NCBI GenBank assembly: GCA_005239165.1
Contig: RAPG01000001.1
Location: 620,001 to 684,000 of the forward strand
Length of the DNA stretch: 64,000 bases
Reading direction: 5' to 3'
Source of the DNA: Allopusillimonas ginsengisoli
GTDB taxonomy: Bacteria; Pseudomonadota; Gammaproteobacteria; Burkholderiales; Burkholderiaceae_B
Every line of letters begins with the position of its first letter. Positions within the stretch are counted from its first letter, which is position 1. Below, in pieces: positions 1 through 9,003 of this stretch. The notes under the pieces are model-generated. The model did not search any database and was not told the DNA's origin. It saw only the letters and a program-made list of their open reading frames with translations. The position numbers and the translations under genes were made by a program.

Positions 1-119
1 GAGGGGCTGTGGTTTTCGTTTGCCGGGCCATTATTGCCCCGCTGCATGTAAGTTATCGGGTTGTCGCGTCTTTAACTGTCCTTAACATGACATTCGCGCT
101 TTTTCGAGGGTAAATCCCC

Positions 120-794
120 ATGCTTCTGAAAGACTGTCTGCCTGACAACGCAGCCTGGTTCTGTTTGCTCGATACAAGTCAGCAAGACCGGGTGCTAAGC
201 GACGTCACCGTGACACGTTACCCCGCCGGGGCAATCATTGAACGCAAGGGCGGAAAAGCCTACGCGTGGATGGGCGTGCTCAGCGGCCTGGTCAAAGTAT
301 CGGTGGGCAGCCGGGAAGGCAAGATGGCATCGCTGACAGGGGTGCCGCCAGGCGGGTGGATAGGCGAAGGCTCGTTGCTAAAGTCGGAAGAGCGCAAATA
401 CGATGTGGTTGCATTGCGTGACTGCGCCATCGCGCGCCTTCCGGTCGTTACGTTCAATTGGCTGCTCGACAACAGTATTCCATTTAACCGCTATCTGCTG
501 CATCAGCTTAACGAACGCGTAGGCCAGTTTATTGGTAAAGCTGAATACGACCGACTGCTAGAAGCCGATGCACGCGTGGCACGCTGTCTGGCAGAGCTGT
601 TCAACCCGCTGCTTTATCCCGGCAAAAACATGCGGCTCGACATTACCCAGGAAGAAATCGGCTACCTTGCACGCACATCGCGCCAGCGCACCAACCGTGC
701 GCTGCGTACGCTTGAAGACGCCATGCTGGTCAAGGTTGAGTATGGGGCCGTCCATGTACTGAATCTTGAAGGGCTGAAGGAATACGGCCTTTAA
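120..794 (+). CDS. Crp/Fnr family transcriptional regulator
   Basis: Cytoplasmic one-component regulator of 224 residues, the normal length for the Crp/Fnr family. An N-terminal cyclic-nucleotide-binding-like beta-roll spans roughly residues 20-120 ([17 protein letters not shown]), followed by a dimerisation helix and a C-terminal winged helix. The recognition region reads [20 protein letters not shown] at about residues 175-195. No cluster of N-terminal cysteines is present, so an FNR-type iron-sulfur sensor is unlikely, and the ligand cannot be told from sequence. It lies upstream of the glutamate dehydrogenase gene in the same direction with a gap of about 180 bp, so control of that gene is possible but unproven. 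The ATG follows a GAGGG-like ribosome site. Confidence 0.85.
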   Translation: MLLKDCLPDNAAWFCLLDTSQQDRVLSDVTVTRYPAGAIIERKGGKAYAWMGVLSGLVKVSVGSREGKMASLTGVPPGGWIGEGSLLKSEERKYDVVALRDCAIARLPVVTFNWLLDNSIPFNRYLLHQLNERVGQFIGKAEYDRLLEADARVARCLAELFNPLLYPGKNMRLDITQEEIGYLARTSRQRTNRALRTLEDAMLVKVEYGAVHVLNLEGLKEYGL

Positions 795-978
795 TGGCCT
801 GCATGCCGCCTGCTTTCTGACAGGTACGCACGCCGGGGATGCGACCCTAATATTATGGCTATCAGAAAACAGGGGACGCAGTAGTGCAGCTTGTCCTAAA
901 ATAGCCCTAAGCTCTGGCAGGTCGCAAGCTGGCCACACAGCATTTTTTTCTATCTCCAACATCGCGCAAGGTCAATTC

Positions 979-2268
979 ATGACAGAACATCCGACGCACG
1001 CCCTCCCTTCTTATCTGAACTCAGAATCCCTGGGGCCCTGGGGCAGCTACCTCGAGCAGGTTGAACGTGTAACCCCCTATCTCGGCAAGCTGTCTAGATG
1101 GGTCGAAACCCTGAAAAGGCCGAAGCGCTCGCTGATCGTAGACATCCCCGTAGAACTCGACAACGGCACCATCGCCCATTTTGAGGGCTACCGGGTGCAG
1201 CACAATACGTCGCGAGGGCCTGGCAAAGGTGGTGTCCGGTTCCATCAAGAAGTCACGCTGTCCGAAGTCATGGCGCTGGCAGCATGGATGTCGGTAAAAT
1301 GCGCCGCCGTCAGCCTGCCTTTCGGTGGCGCCAAAGGCGGCATACGCATAGACCCGCGCAACTATTCGCGCGGCGAACTTGAACGCATTACGCGCCGCTA
1401 CACCAGCGAAATCGGCTCCATCATAGGGCCCAACAAAGACATCCCCGCCCCCGACGTCAATACCAATGCCCAAACCATGGCCTGGATGATGGACACTTAC
1501 TCCATGAATGAAGGTGGCACCACCACGGGTGTGGTTACCGGAAAACCGGTATCACTGGGTGGCAGCCTGGGCCGCGTTGAGGCAACGGGGCGCGGTGTCT
1601 ATGTGGTGGGCTGCGAAGCCGCCCACGATGCAGGCATCGCCATAGAAGGCGCTCGCATTGTAATTCAGGGCTTTGGCAACGTAGGCGGCACAGCCGCGCG
1701 GCTGTTTTATGACGCAGGCGCTAAAGTGATCGCTATCCAGGACCACACAGGAGCCTTGCATAATGCCAATGGTCTTGATGTTCTGGCCCTGACCAAGCAT
1801 GCAGAAGAAACCGGCGGTATCGCGGGCGCGCCTGATGCCGAGCAAATCAGCCCCGCTGACTTCTGGGCACTCGAAACTGAACTGCTGATCCCAGCGGCAC
1901 TTGAAAGCCAGATCAACCTCGACAACGCCAACACTGTCCGGGCCAAAATCGTTGTTGAAGGTGCCAACGGTCCCACCACCCCTGATGCCGACGACATTCT
2001 CACCAGCAAAGGCACCATCATCGTGCCCGACGTGCTTGCCAACGCCGGTGGCGTTACCGTCAGCTATTTTGAATGGGTGCAAGATTTTTCCAGCTTTTTC
2101 TGGACAGAACCCGAAATCAATCACAGGTTAGAGGCCATGATGCGCACGGCGTACACGTCGGTTTCGTCGGTAGCGAAAGAGCATGCGGTCAGTCTGCGCA
2201 CCGCCGCGTTTATCACGGCCTGCACACGCATACTCGAAGCACGCGAAGTGCGCGGTCTGTACCCCTGA
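979..2268 (+). CDS. gdhA: Glu/Leu/Phe/Val dehydrogenase (glutamate dehydrogenase)
   Basis: Catalyses reversible oxidative deamination of glutamate to 2-oxoglutarate and ammonia in the cytoplasm. The 429 residues match the NAD-type hexameric glutamate dehydrogenase family. The N-terminal substrate domain contains the motif [17 protein letters not shown] with the catalytic lysine, followed by [13 protein letters not shown]. The C-terminal Rossmann domain carries the nucleotide-binding motif [10 protein letters not shown] at about residues 232-241 and the conserved [14 protein letters not shown] and [16 protein letters not shown] segments. The coenzyme (NAD or NADP) cannot be fixed by eye. The gene stands alone between the Crp/Fnr regulator and the convergent trehalose operon. 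A weak hairpin (2282-2306, GGGGTG pairing with CACCCC) may end its transcript. Confidence 0.93.
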   Translation: MTEHPTHALPSYLNSESLGPWGSYLEQVERVTPYLGKLSRWVETLKRPKRSLIVDIPVELDNGTIAHFEGYRVQHNTSRGPGKGGVRFHQEVTLSEVMALAAWMSVKCAAVSLPFGGAKGGIRIDPRNYSRGELERITRRYTSEIGSIIGPNKDIPAPDVNTNAQTMAWMMDTYSMNEGGTTTGVVTGKPVSLGGSLGRVEATGRGVYVVGCEAAHDAGIAIEGARIVIQGFGNVGGTAARLFYDAGAKVIAIQDHTGALHNANGLDVLALTKHAEETGGIAGAPDAEQISPADFWALETELLIPAALESQINLDNANTVRAKIVVEGANGPTTPDADDILTSKGTIIVPDVLANAGGVTVSYFEWVQDFSSFFWTEPEINHRLEAMMRTAYTSVSSVAKEHAVSLRTAAFITACTRILEAREVRGLYP

Positions 2269-2392
2269 CCACACAAACGAAGGGGTGGCTGGCATCATGT
2301 CACCCCGTCCGGTCTGGCTTTCTCGTTACCCCACAAACATTGCATCGCCCACGACGGCCGGGTGGCACGCCTGATGCTGTTTCAGTCTCCCA

Positions 2393-4930
2393 TCAGCCAG
2401 ACGCCGGTGTCAGCACCGCGCAGGGCAGTGCCGACAACACATTACACAAGGTCAGCCGGCTTTCGGCGTCGACGCCTATCAATGCTTTACCCGCCGTGCC
2501 TGCCAGCACGTCCGTAAATCTCGCCCCTTTAAACTGAGCAGGCAGCGTTACGGCGGTATCTTGCCACCAGTCCGGCTCTGGCAATGGCAATGCGGGTGCC
2601 CTGGCCATGACCGCCTCCGCGCATACGCGAGAAACAATCACCACAACACACTCACCACGCCAGCTACGTGAAAATGCCAGCACGTGTTCACGGCGCCTGC
2701 CAGACACATACAGCGGAAAATAATCACCCTGATCAAACAGCCCGGGCTGCTCGCCGCGCAGGCCCAATACGCGGGCGATAAGCGCTTGCTTGATGGCGTC
2801 CGAGCGCCACTCAGGCAACAGCGTGCGCAAATCAGTCGCGGCGTTAAAGGCCTTGAGCGACAACGACCGGGCCGCGAAATCGACAGGCCGGCGGTTGTCG
2901 GGGTCAACCAGACTAAAGTCCCACCCGTCAGCACCCTGATACAAATCAGGCACGCCGGGAACGGTAAGCCGCAATAAGGTCTGGGTCAGACTATTCATGA
3001 CGCCCGACGGCGCGATGGTGGCGGCAAAACGCCCAATATCACCAATGAGGGGATGTTCGGCGCGGTCAAGCACCAGGCTCACCAGATAGTCTTCTGATTT
3101 TTGCTCATACCAGCGGTCAGGCACCAGCCAGCCCGTCTTCTGCTTGGCCTCACGCAAGGCTTTGAGCCGCCATTGCGCCAGGCGCTGAACATAGCCAAGC
3201 AGACCCGTATGGTCGTCCGGGCTCAGGTCCAGCGGCCACGCGCCCACCATGGTCTGGAAAAGGATATAGCGTACCCCCGCCTGCTGCTTCGACGTCAAAG
3301 GAAATGCCTGCCCCGGCCAATGCAACCAGCTCCGGCTCGCCTGCGCCCAGGCCACAGGGATTTCGCTCAGCACGGCCAGGCGTGCGCGCACGTCTTCACC
3401 GCGCTTGTGGTCGTGAGTGGCCGTGGCCAGCATACTGCGTGGCGCGTGGCGCGCACGCCATACATTGGCTGCGTGAAATGCGGATGGCGATAAAGCGAAC
3501 TCATCTGGATCGGAGCCCACTTCATTGCGTGAAATCAGCCTTCCGTATCGGTAAAAAACGGTATCTTCCTGCGACTTGGCCGCCAATGGCGGGGTCAGTT
3601 GCTGAAAGCGTTTGACCACATCGCGCTGCGGCCCGCGTGGCACTGTGTCAGCATCTATATAGCTGCGATATACGGGCAGAGTACACAGCATGCCATCGGC
3701 CATGGCAGCCACCAGAGAAGGCCCCCACGGCCGCGCAGGGCCGCCGAAGCGCATCGACGCTTCAATGCTTGTTAGCAGGGCACGCCGCTCAGCCACAAAA
3801 TGCCGTCGCAGCAAATACCTGCGCACTTGCCTGACCTGCTCGGCAGCGCTGCAGAGGTCTCCAGACAGCTCTTGCCATGCATGCGTCAGTGGCATTTCAC
3901 CACCCGCCTCATGCAACACAGCAGAAACCTGATCCATAAAATCGTAGCCCGTCGTGCCGTCAACCTGCCAGCTTTCTGGCAAGTGTTCGCTAGTCGCCAG
4001 TATTTTTTCAACTACAAGCCAGGCCTGCTGTTGGCGCTGGCCCTCAGGCCTGCGTGGCGTGCGCGCGTCAAGCGCCTCTCGCAGACGCTGGCAGTACCCC
4101 GCCGGATCAGCCAGCCCATCGACATGATCAATGCGAACACCATCAATCACACCCTCTTCATAAAGCCGCAGCGTCAGGGCATGCACTGCATCAAATACGG
4201 GCGGCTCCTCAACGCGCACGCCGATCAGGTCATTAATTTCAAAGAAACGCCGCCAGTTGATGCTCCGGGCTGCGACACGCCACCACGCTAAACGGTAATG
4301 CTGGCGTGCAAGCAACGCTTCAAGCCGACAGCGACTCCCGGGGCTGTTTTTTTCGTACAGCTTGAGCGTATCCTGCGCAGTAAGCCCTTCGTTGTCGAGC
4401 GAGCCCGGCGCAACCGGGTAACGCATGCCGTCCGCTTCTATAAAAAAGGTCTGGGCGTCGTCATCAAGAATCAGGTTTATGCAGCCAGCAGCCAGCCGGC
4501 TGCGGAGTGAGCCTGCCAAAAAAGGCGCCAACACGCGTCCCCGCAATGCACGCAGGGGCGACGACCAGTCGATATCAAACCAGGTGGCATAGGGGCTTTC
4601 CGGACCATGACGCAGCACGTCATCCCACCACACATTGTCGGGATGCGTTGCCATGTGATTAGGTACGATATCCAGCACGATGCCGATGCCCATCTCGCGG
4701 GCACACTGAGCCAGAACGCGCAGCCCGTCCTCACCGCCAAGCACCGGGCTTACTACAGCGTGATCGGTCACATCGTAACCATGGGTTGAACCCGGGCGGG
4801 CAGTGGAAACCGGCGACAGATACAGATGGCTTATACCCAGCGACGAAAAATACGGAAGATGCCCACGCGCGTCGTCAAACGTGAAGTCTGGGCTCAGTTG
4901 CAGCCTTAGCGTAGATCTCACGAGGCTCAT
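2393..4930 (-). CDS. treY: malto-oligosyltrehalose synthase
   Basis: Isomerises the reducing-end alpha-1,4 bond of a malto-oligosaccharide to an alpha-1,1 bond, the first step of the TreY-TreZ trehalose route. The protein has 845 residues, a usual TreY length, with a GH13 barrel. It starts RLQLSPDFTFDDARGHLPYF and contains DIVPNHMA, the nucleophile region GVRIDHVDGLADPAGYCQRL, the acid/base glutamate in WLVVEKILATSEHLPESW and the third acidic residue in TATHDHKRGEDVRARL. All catalytic residues therefore look present. The ATG overlaps the treZ stop by 4 bp (ATGA), which implies translational coupling. It is the last gene of glgA-treZ-treY, transcribed from a likely sigma-54 promoter at 8621-8637. 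Confidence 0.95.
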   Translation of the reverse strand: MSLVRSTLRLQLSPDFTFDDARGHLPYFSSLGISHLYLSPVSTARPGSTHGYDVTDHAVVSPVLGGEDGLRVLAQCAREMGIGIVLDIVPNHMATHPDNVWWDDVLRHGPESPYATWFDIDWSSPLRALRGRVLAPFLAGSLRSRLAAGCINLILDDDAQTFFIEADGMRYPVAPGSLDNEGLTAQDTLKLYEKNSPGSRCRLEALLARQHYRLAWWRVAARSINWRRFFEINDLIGVRVEEPPVFDAVHALTLRLYEEGVIDGVRIDHVDGLADPAGYCQRLREALDARTPRRPEGQRQQQAWLVVEKILATSEHLPESWQVDGTTGYDFMDQVSAVLHEAGGEMPLTHAWQELSGDLCSAAEQVRQVRRYLLRRHFVAERRALLTSIEASMRFGGPARPWGPSLVAAMADGMLCTLPVYRSYIDADTVPRGPQRDVVKRFQQLTPPLAAKSQEDTVFYRYGRLISRNEVGSDPDEFALSPSAFHAANVWRARHAPRSMLATATHDHKRGEDVRARLAVLSEIPVAWAQASRSWLHWPGQAFPLTSKQQAGVRYILFQTMVGAWPLDLSPDDHTGLLGYVQRLAQWRLKALREAKQKTGWLVPDRWYEQKSEDYLVSLVLDRAEHPLIGDIGRFAATIAPSGVMNSLTQTLLRLTVPGVPDLYQGADGWDFSLVDPDNRRPVDFAARSLSLKAFNAATDLRTLLPEWRSDAIKQALIARVLGLRGEQPGLFDQGDYFPLYVSGRRREHVLAFSRSWRGECVVVIVSRVCAEAVMARAPALPLPEPDWWQDTAVTLPAQFKGARFTDVLAGTAGKALIGVDAESRLTLCNVLSALPCAVLTPASG

Positions 4931-6767
4931 GATGGCTCCGGCACAATGGTTGCCAGTGTGGCGTGCGCTCGCAGGGTATCGCTGCGCGCATGTGTGTGAG
5001 GCTGGCGTGGCCCTGCATATAGCACAATCTCATCCGGGCTCGCAGGCTCTATCGATACACCGGCATTGGAAAGATTGCAGTAGACGCTCAGCACAGCACC
5101 ATTATTCAGTTGCCAGCCAGCCTGCACCGCCATGGGGCCGAGCGCCCTCGCTGAAAGACTGCGCGCGCCGTCCAGATAAGGCGTAATGAAGGCATGGCGC
5201 ACACGCAGCAACTGACCATACAGCGCACGCCACTCCTGGTCGCGATCCACCGACAGGCCGGGAAGTGCCATACAGGCGTCCCATGTTTTCTGGTCGTTGG
5301 GGTCAGGCAGACGCTGCGTTGCGCCATCGGACTTCGTGGCGCTGGCGTGTTCACGCTGGCGACCTTCCCGAATGGCCCGCAGCAATTCATCATTGTCGAA
5401 ACTGGTGAAATACAGAAATGGAGCCAGCGCACCATATTCTTCACCCATAAAAAGCAGCGGTATCTGGGGCGTCAGCAATTGCAAGGCAATCGCCGCCCTG
5501 AGCGCATCTTCATTGTGCATACATAATGTACGCAAGCGCTCGCCCCACGGCCGGTTGCCAGTCTGATCATGGTTTTGAAGAAAGAAAATAAACGACGTCG
5601 GCGGCAACTCTGCCGATGGCTCACCGCGCCGGCGGCCCGCACGAAAAGGGCTGGGCTGACCCTGATAGTCAAACCCTTGAGCCAGGCATCTGGCCAGACG
5701 CCCGGCCGCCTCGTCGGCATAATCAGCGTAGTAGCTCTGCGCCTCACCGGTGAGCATATGGTGCAACACATGGTGTTCATCATCATTCCACTGCGCATCA
5801 AAGCCAGACTGCAGCAGCGCAACCGAGTTGTCATCGTTTTCCACAACCAGATGCACATGACGCCCAGGCGCAATGGCAGCGATCTCGCGGCGCACAAACG
5901 CCGCCATGTCACCAAGCCAGTCTTGATCTTCAATGGCGTGCACCGCATCGAGACGAAGGCCATCAAAGCGATACTCACGCAGCCAATACAGCGCATTCTC
6001 GGCAAAAAACGCACGTACCTGAGGCTGACGAAAATCCACGGCAGGCCCCCATGGAGTCTGGATATCTTCCCGGAAAAATCCTCTGCGTACGCGTGCAGAT
6101 AATTGCCTTCCGGCCCGAAATGGTTGTAGACCACATCCAGAAACACCTGCAAGCCCAGACCATGCGCAGTATCTATCAGCTCTTTCAGTTCACCAGGGCT
6201 GCCATAGGAACAATCTGGCGCATAGGGCAGCACACCGTCATAACCCCAATTACGCGGCCCCGGAAAGTCTGCAATCGGCATCAGCTCTATGGCGGTAATG
6301 CCCAGATCAGCAAGATCAGGAAGTCGCTCCTGCACCCCTCGAAACCCGCCGAGCAGACCCGTATGCAGCTCAAGGAGCACGGTTTCAGACCACGGACGCC
6401 CTGCCCAGCCTGTATTACGCCACGCATATTCGGCCACATCGACCACCACGCTGGCGTCCTGAGGGTCGCCATCCTGCAAACGTGAGGCTGGATCGGGCAC
6501 GGTAACACCGCTATCAAGGCGAAATCGATACTTGGTGCCCGGCGCGCAAGTAAGTGTGGTTTCGTACATACCCGCACCCACGGCAACCATGGGAATCGAG
6601 TCGGTGTCCGCAATCTCAAGCGTCACGCCTGACACGGCAGGCGCCCACAAGCGAAAACGCACCTGACCATCTGCCTGGAAAACGGGGCCATGCGCGTATT
6701 CATAGACTGGCAAATCGGCGGACCCGTTTAAGGATGAAGCCGATATGGTCGCGTCTTTCGATAGCAT
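4927..6767 (-). pseudogene. treZ: malto-oligosyltrehalose trehalohydrolase, broken by a one-base frameshift
   Basis: TreZ would release trehalose from maltooligosyl trehalose made by TreY. The reading frame is split. The N-terminal part has the early-set domain and GH13 start (QVRFRLWAPAVSGVTLEI, DVVYNHFGPEGNYLHAYAEDF). The C-terminal part, in another frame from about 6080 downward, has DGLRLDAVHAIEDQDW (nucleophile), HLVVENDDN (acid/base) and FFLQNHDQTGNRPWG. Adding one A to the run of five A's at 6074-6078 (plus strand) joins them into DFFREDIQTPWG and gives a normal protein of 613 residues from the ATG at 6767. A further in-frame ATG lies at 6842. The break may be a real mutation or a homopolymer sequencing error. 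The stop overlaps the treY start. Confidence 0.9.
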
Positions 6768-6792
6768 AGTGAAGGCCCGGTAAGTTCGAGAA

Positions 6793-8448
6793 TCAGGCCA
6801 CAGACCGGTCGGCACCAACGACAGTCGTTGTTCTTTGTCCACTAGTCAGCCTGCGCGGCACCAATTCAGTGCGGCCGCTTTGCATCGCCGCCCCGGCATT
6901 GGGCAAAACCGGAGCCTTTCCTGGCTGCCAGTTGCGTGTCGAAAAAACACCGCGCCGGCGCTCAGGTATGCGATCCAGAGCCACATCGGGCCGCAGACTC
7001 TGGTACGCGCTCAGATAGGCTGGTGCCACCCGTTGCCAGCTGAAGTCAAGACGCATGCCATTCAGTTGCATTGCCCGCCAGACCGATGGTCGTTTGTACA
7101 GCCCAACCGCCCTGTGTATGGCATTTAGCATGTCATCCGGACGGTCACCTCTGAACAGCACACCGGTCGCGCCCTGCATGGACGGCACCGAGTGTTCAGG
7201 ACCTGGGTCAAGTATGGTGTCGACCATGCCGCCCACCCGCGAACCTATCGGAACAGTACCGTAACGCATTGAATAGAGGGGCGTCAGCCCAAACGGCTCG
7301 AACCGACTGCCATGAAGCAGGATATCGCCACCTGCGTGCAGCAAATGAGCACGCGGCTCGTCAAAGCCTATGCGCACCCCGCAACGCCCGGGGTATCGTT
7401 CAGCCATTTCCCTCAGCGCCTTTTCAAGCGCCTTGTCGCCCTGCCCCATCACGCAAACTTGCAGTTCAGGATAAGCATCAAGCGCGGCAGGCAGGGCATG
7501 AACTGCCACGTCCGCCATTTTCTGTGTCGTCAGTCGACTACCCATCACCAGAACAATACGCGATTCATCTTCGTCAATGCCGAAGGAGTGCTGCAGCGCA
7601 GACTTGCAGACCGCTTTGTTTTCCATGTGCCGGGCATTAAATGACCGATTCGGCAGGTATTGGTCGGCCTGCGGATCCCACAATGCCATGTCTATGCCAT
7701 TGGGGATAGCAATAGTGTGCGACCGCCGGTATGTCAGGTCATTCTCAAGCCCGCAGCCAAACTCGGGAGTGAGAATCTCCCTGGCATACTGATGGCTCAC
7801 GACCGAGATCAAATCGGCGCTACGTATGCCTGCCTTCAGAAAATTAATACGACCATTGCGATCCAGACAGTGCTCCCGACGCAGGGTGTCTTCGTCTATG
7901 CCAATACGTGAGGCGCGATCAATGGAAAAGTCTCCCTGAAAGGCAAGGTTGTGCAAGGTCAGTACGGAACGGACATCGTCAACATGCAATTGCTGCATAT
8001 ACAAGGGCGTCAGCGCTGCATGCCAGTCGTGTGCATGCACCACGTGAGGGCGTGGCACTGACGCGACGCCGCGCGCAATGCACGCCGCCGCATACGAAAG
8101 CGCAGCATAGCGTACGTCGTTATCATCAAAGCCCTCGCCCTCTAGCCCCACATAAAGCATATCGCGATCATAGAGGGCGTCGTTAACCAGAGCCAACACA
8201 GGCACGCCAAGCTCAGGGCAGTGACCTGACAGCAAGACAGCATCACCACCTGGCACACCCGACAACTGCGCCACTTCGCGCACCTGCTGCAATTGCTGCA
8301 CCACGCCCCGATAGGCCGGCAAAAGCACGCTCACATTTACTCCGTCCTGCGCCAATGCGCCCAGCATGCCACTTACGGCATCGCCGAGACCGCCGGTTTT
8401 GGCGAGGGGGTAAGCCTCTGCGCTTACTGCCAATACGTTTAGCTTCAC
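6793..8448 (-). CDS. glgA: glycogen synthase, ADP-glucose type (GT5)
   Basis: Transfers glucose from ADP-glucose to a growing alpha-1,4-glucan in the cytoplasm. The 551-residue protein begins with the GT5 signature MKLNVLAVSAEAYPLAKTGG (lysine-containing KTGGL motif for the sugar nucleotide). It continues with HAHDWHAALTPLY and has the C-terminal GT-B catalytic segment SRFEPFGLTPLYSMRYGTVP. The last 50 or so residues form an arginine-rich tail beyond the usual end, which may be lineage specific. It is the first gene of the glgA-treZ-treY operon, so it would make the linear glucan that TreY and TreZ turn into trehalose. glgB and glgC are not in the window. Transcription probably starts from the sigma-54 promoter about 160 bp upstream. 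Confidence 0.94.
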   Translation of the reverse strand: MKLNVLAVSAEAYPLAKTGGLGDAVSGMLGALAQDGVNVSVLLPAYRGVVQQLQQVREVAQLSGVPGGDAVLLSGHCPELGVPVLALVNDALYDRDMLYVGLEGEGFDDNDVRYAALSYAAACIARGVASVPRPHVVHAHDWHAALTPLYMQQLHVDDVRSVLTLHNLAFQGDFSIDRASRIGIDEDTLRREHCLDRNGRINFLKAGIRSADLISVVSHQYAREILTPEFGCGLENDLTYRRSHTIAIPNGIDMALWDPQADQYLPNRSFNARHMENKAVCKSALQHSFGIDEDESRIVLVMGSRLTTQKMADVAVHALPAALDAYPELQVCVMGQGDKALEKALREMAERYPGRCGVRIGFDEPRAHLLHAGGDILLHGSRFEPFGLTPLYSMRYGTVPIGSRVGGMVDTILDPGPEHSVPSMQGATGVLFRGDRPDDMLNAIHRAVGLYKRPSVWRAMQLNGMRLDFSWQRVAPAYLSAYQSLRPDVALDRIPERRRGVFSTRNWQPGKAPVLPNAGAAMQSGRTELVPRRLTSGQRTTTVVGADRSVA

Positions 8449-8620
8449 AATTGTTCTCCAGTTTCGACCTTAACAGTCATCGTTGTCGCGACGCCCACGC
8501 CTGCTCTGGCACTTCTGCCTGCACCCCCGATGTCCATCTCTGCAAAAATTACCGGTGACGTAAAAGCTATCGGGGCAATACCGCCAAGTGCGTAGGGCGA
8601 CAGTTGTATACCCTGTACCA

Positions 8621-8637
8621 AGCAAGATTCATGCCGA
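8621..8637 (-). promoter_or_regulatory. sigma-54 (-24/-12) promoter for glgA-treZ-treY
   Basis: The minus strand reads TCGGCATGAATCTTGCT. It matches 12 of the 14 defined bases of the sigma-54 consensus YTGGCACGRNNNTTGCW, with the invariant GG and GC doublets 12 bp apart. The predicted start is near 8610, giving a leader of about 160 nt before the glgA ATG. An rpoN gene and two sigma-54 activators within 3 kb support the call. Confidence 0.7.
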
Positions 8638-8699
8638 CGCCATGCTTTTATGCACATCGGAATGCTTATTTTGTGATTATGTTATCGGCGCTGGCCGCC

Positions 8700-8716
8700 T
8701 GGGCACGTAACTTGCA
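8700..8716 (+). promoter_or_regulatory. sigma-54 (-24/-12) promoter for the proline-rich small protein
   Basis: The plus strand reads TGGGCACGTAACTTGCA. It matches 12 of 14 defined consensus bases, with GG at 8702-8703 and GC at 8714-8715. The predicted start is near 8727, which leaves a leader of about 74 nt before the ATG at 8801. It diverges from the glgA promoter. Confidence 0.7.
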
Positions 8717-8800
8717 TGCCTGACTGGGCACAGATCATGTGACTGGCGTATACATTTAGCCAGCCGTGAATCAACAGATATTTACCAGGAGGCACAGACC

Positions 8801-8998
8801 ATGCAGAAACATCTACAGCACAGCCATGAAGCACAGCCGCGCCCGGATTTTTTGCGGGCACACGTGCCCACTCCCCCAGACTCAAACCCGGATGTCCCGC
8901 CAGAACAACCCCCGCAGCCCGCGCCTGACGAGGTGGACCTGCCACCGCGTGAAGACCCTGAACGTATCAGGGACCCGCAGCCCGGCAAGCTGACATGA
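8801..8998 (+). CDS. small proline-rich acidic protein, function unknown
   Basis: A 65-residue protein of no recognised domain. About a third of its residues after position 12 are proline, mixed with aspartate and glutamate (for example PTPPDSNPDVPPEQPPQPAP), so it is probably disordered and cytoplasmic. There is no signal peptide or membrane segment. It is supported as a real gene by an excellent Shine-Dalgarno AGGAGG at 8787-8792 spaced 8 bp from the ATG and by the sigma-54 promoter upstream. It ends 6 bp from the convergent response-regulator gene. Short proline-rich ORFs of this style occur in Burkholderiales, but I know of no role. It could be a stress-induced chaperone-like or scaffold peptide, which is only a guess. 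Confidence 0.65.
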   Translation: MQKHLQHSHEAQPRPDFLRAHVPTPPDSNPDVPPEQPPQPAPDEVDLPPREDPERIRDPQPGKLT

Positions 8999-9003
8999 TG
9001 TGT

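Larger units (their letters stand above)
8449..8800. promoter_or_regulatory. divergent control region between glgA and the small proline-rich gene
   Basis: This 352-bp stretch has no gene of its own that I can support. It holds two divergent sigma-54-type promoters, listed separately, whose -24 elements are about 65 bp apart (8621-8637 on minus, 8700-8716 on plus). The middle, 8638-8699, would be a natural place for shared activator binding, but I did not recognise a clear inverted repeat there. Confidence 0.6.

Noticed and set aside
1..119. A possible leader or partial gene at the left edge
   Set aside because: There is no open frame with recognisable sequence and no clear terminator; only the ribosome site of the first gene is evident.
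914..930. Sigma-54-like sequence upstream of gdhA
   Set aside because: GG and GC doublets have the right spacing, but the -12 element reads AAGCT rather than TTGCW; the match is too weak to claim.
2282..2306. Terminator between gdhA and treY
   Set aside because: The stem is only 6 bp with a 13-nt loop and no T-run, so I mention it under gdhA but do not list it as a feature.
5472..6075. The continuation of the treZ N-terminal frame beyond 6075
   Set aside because: After the homopolymer the sequence loses GH13 similarity, while the other frame continues it exactly; it is out-of-frame translation.
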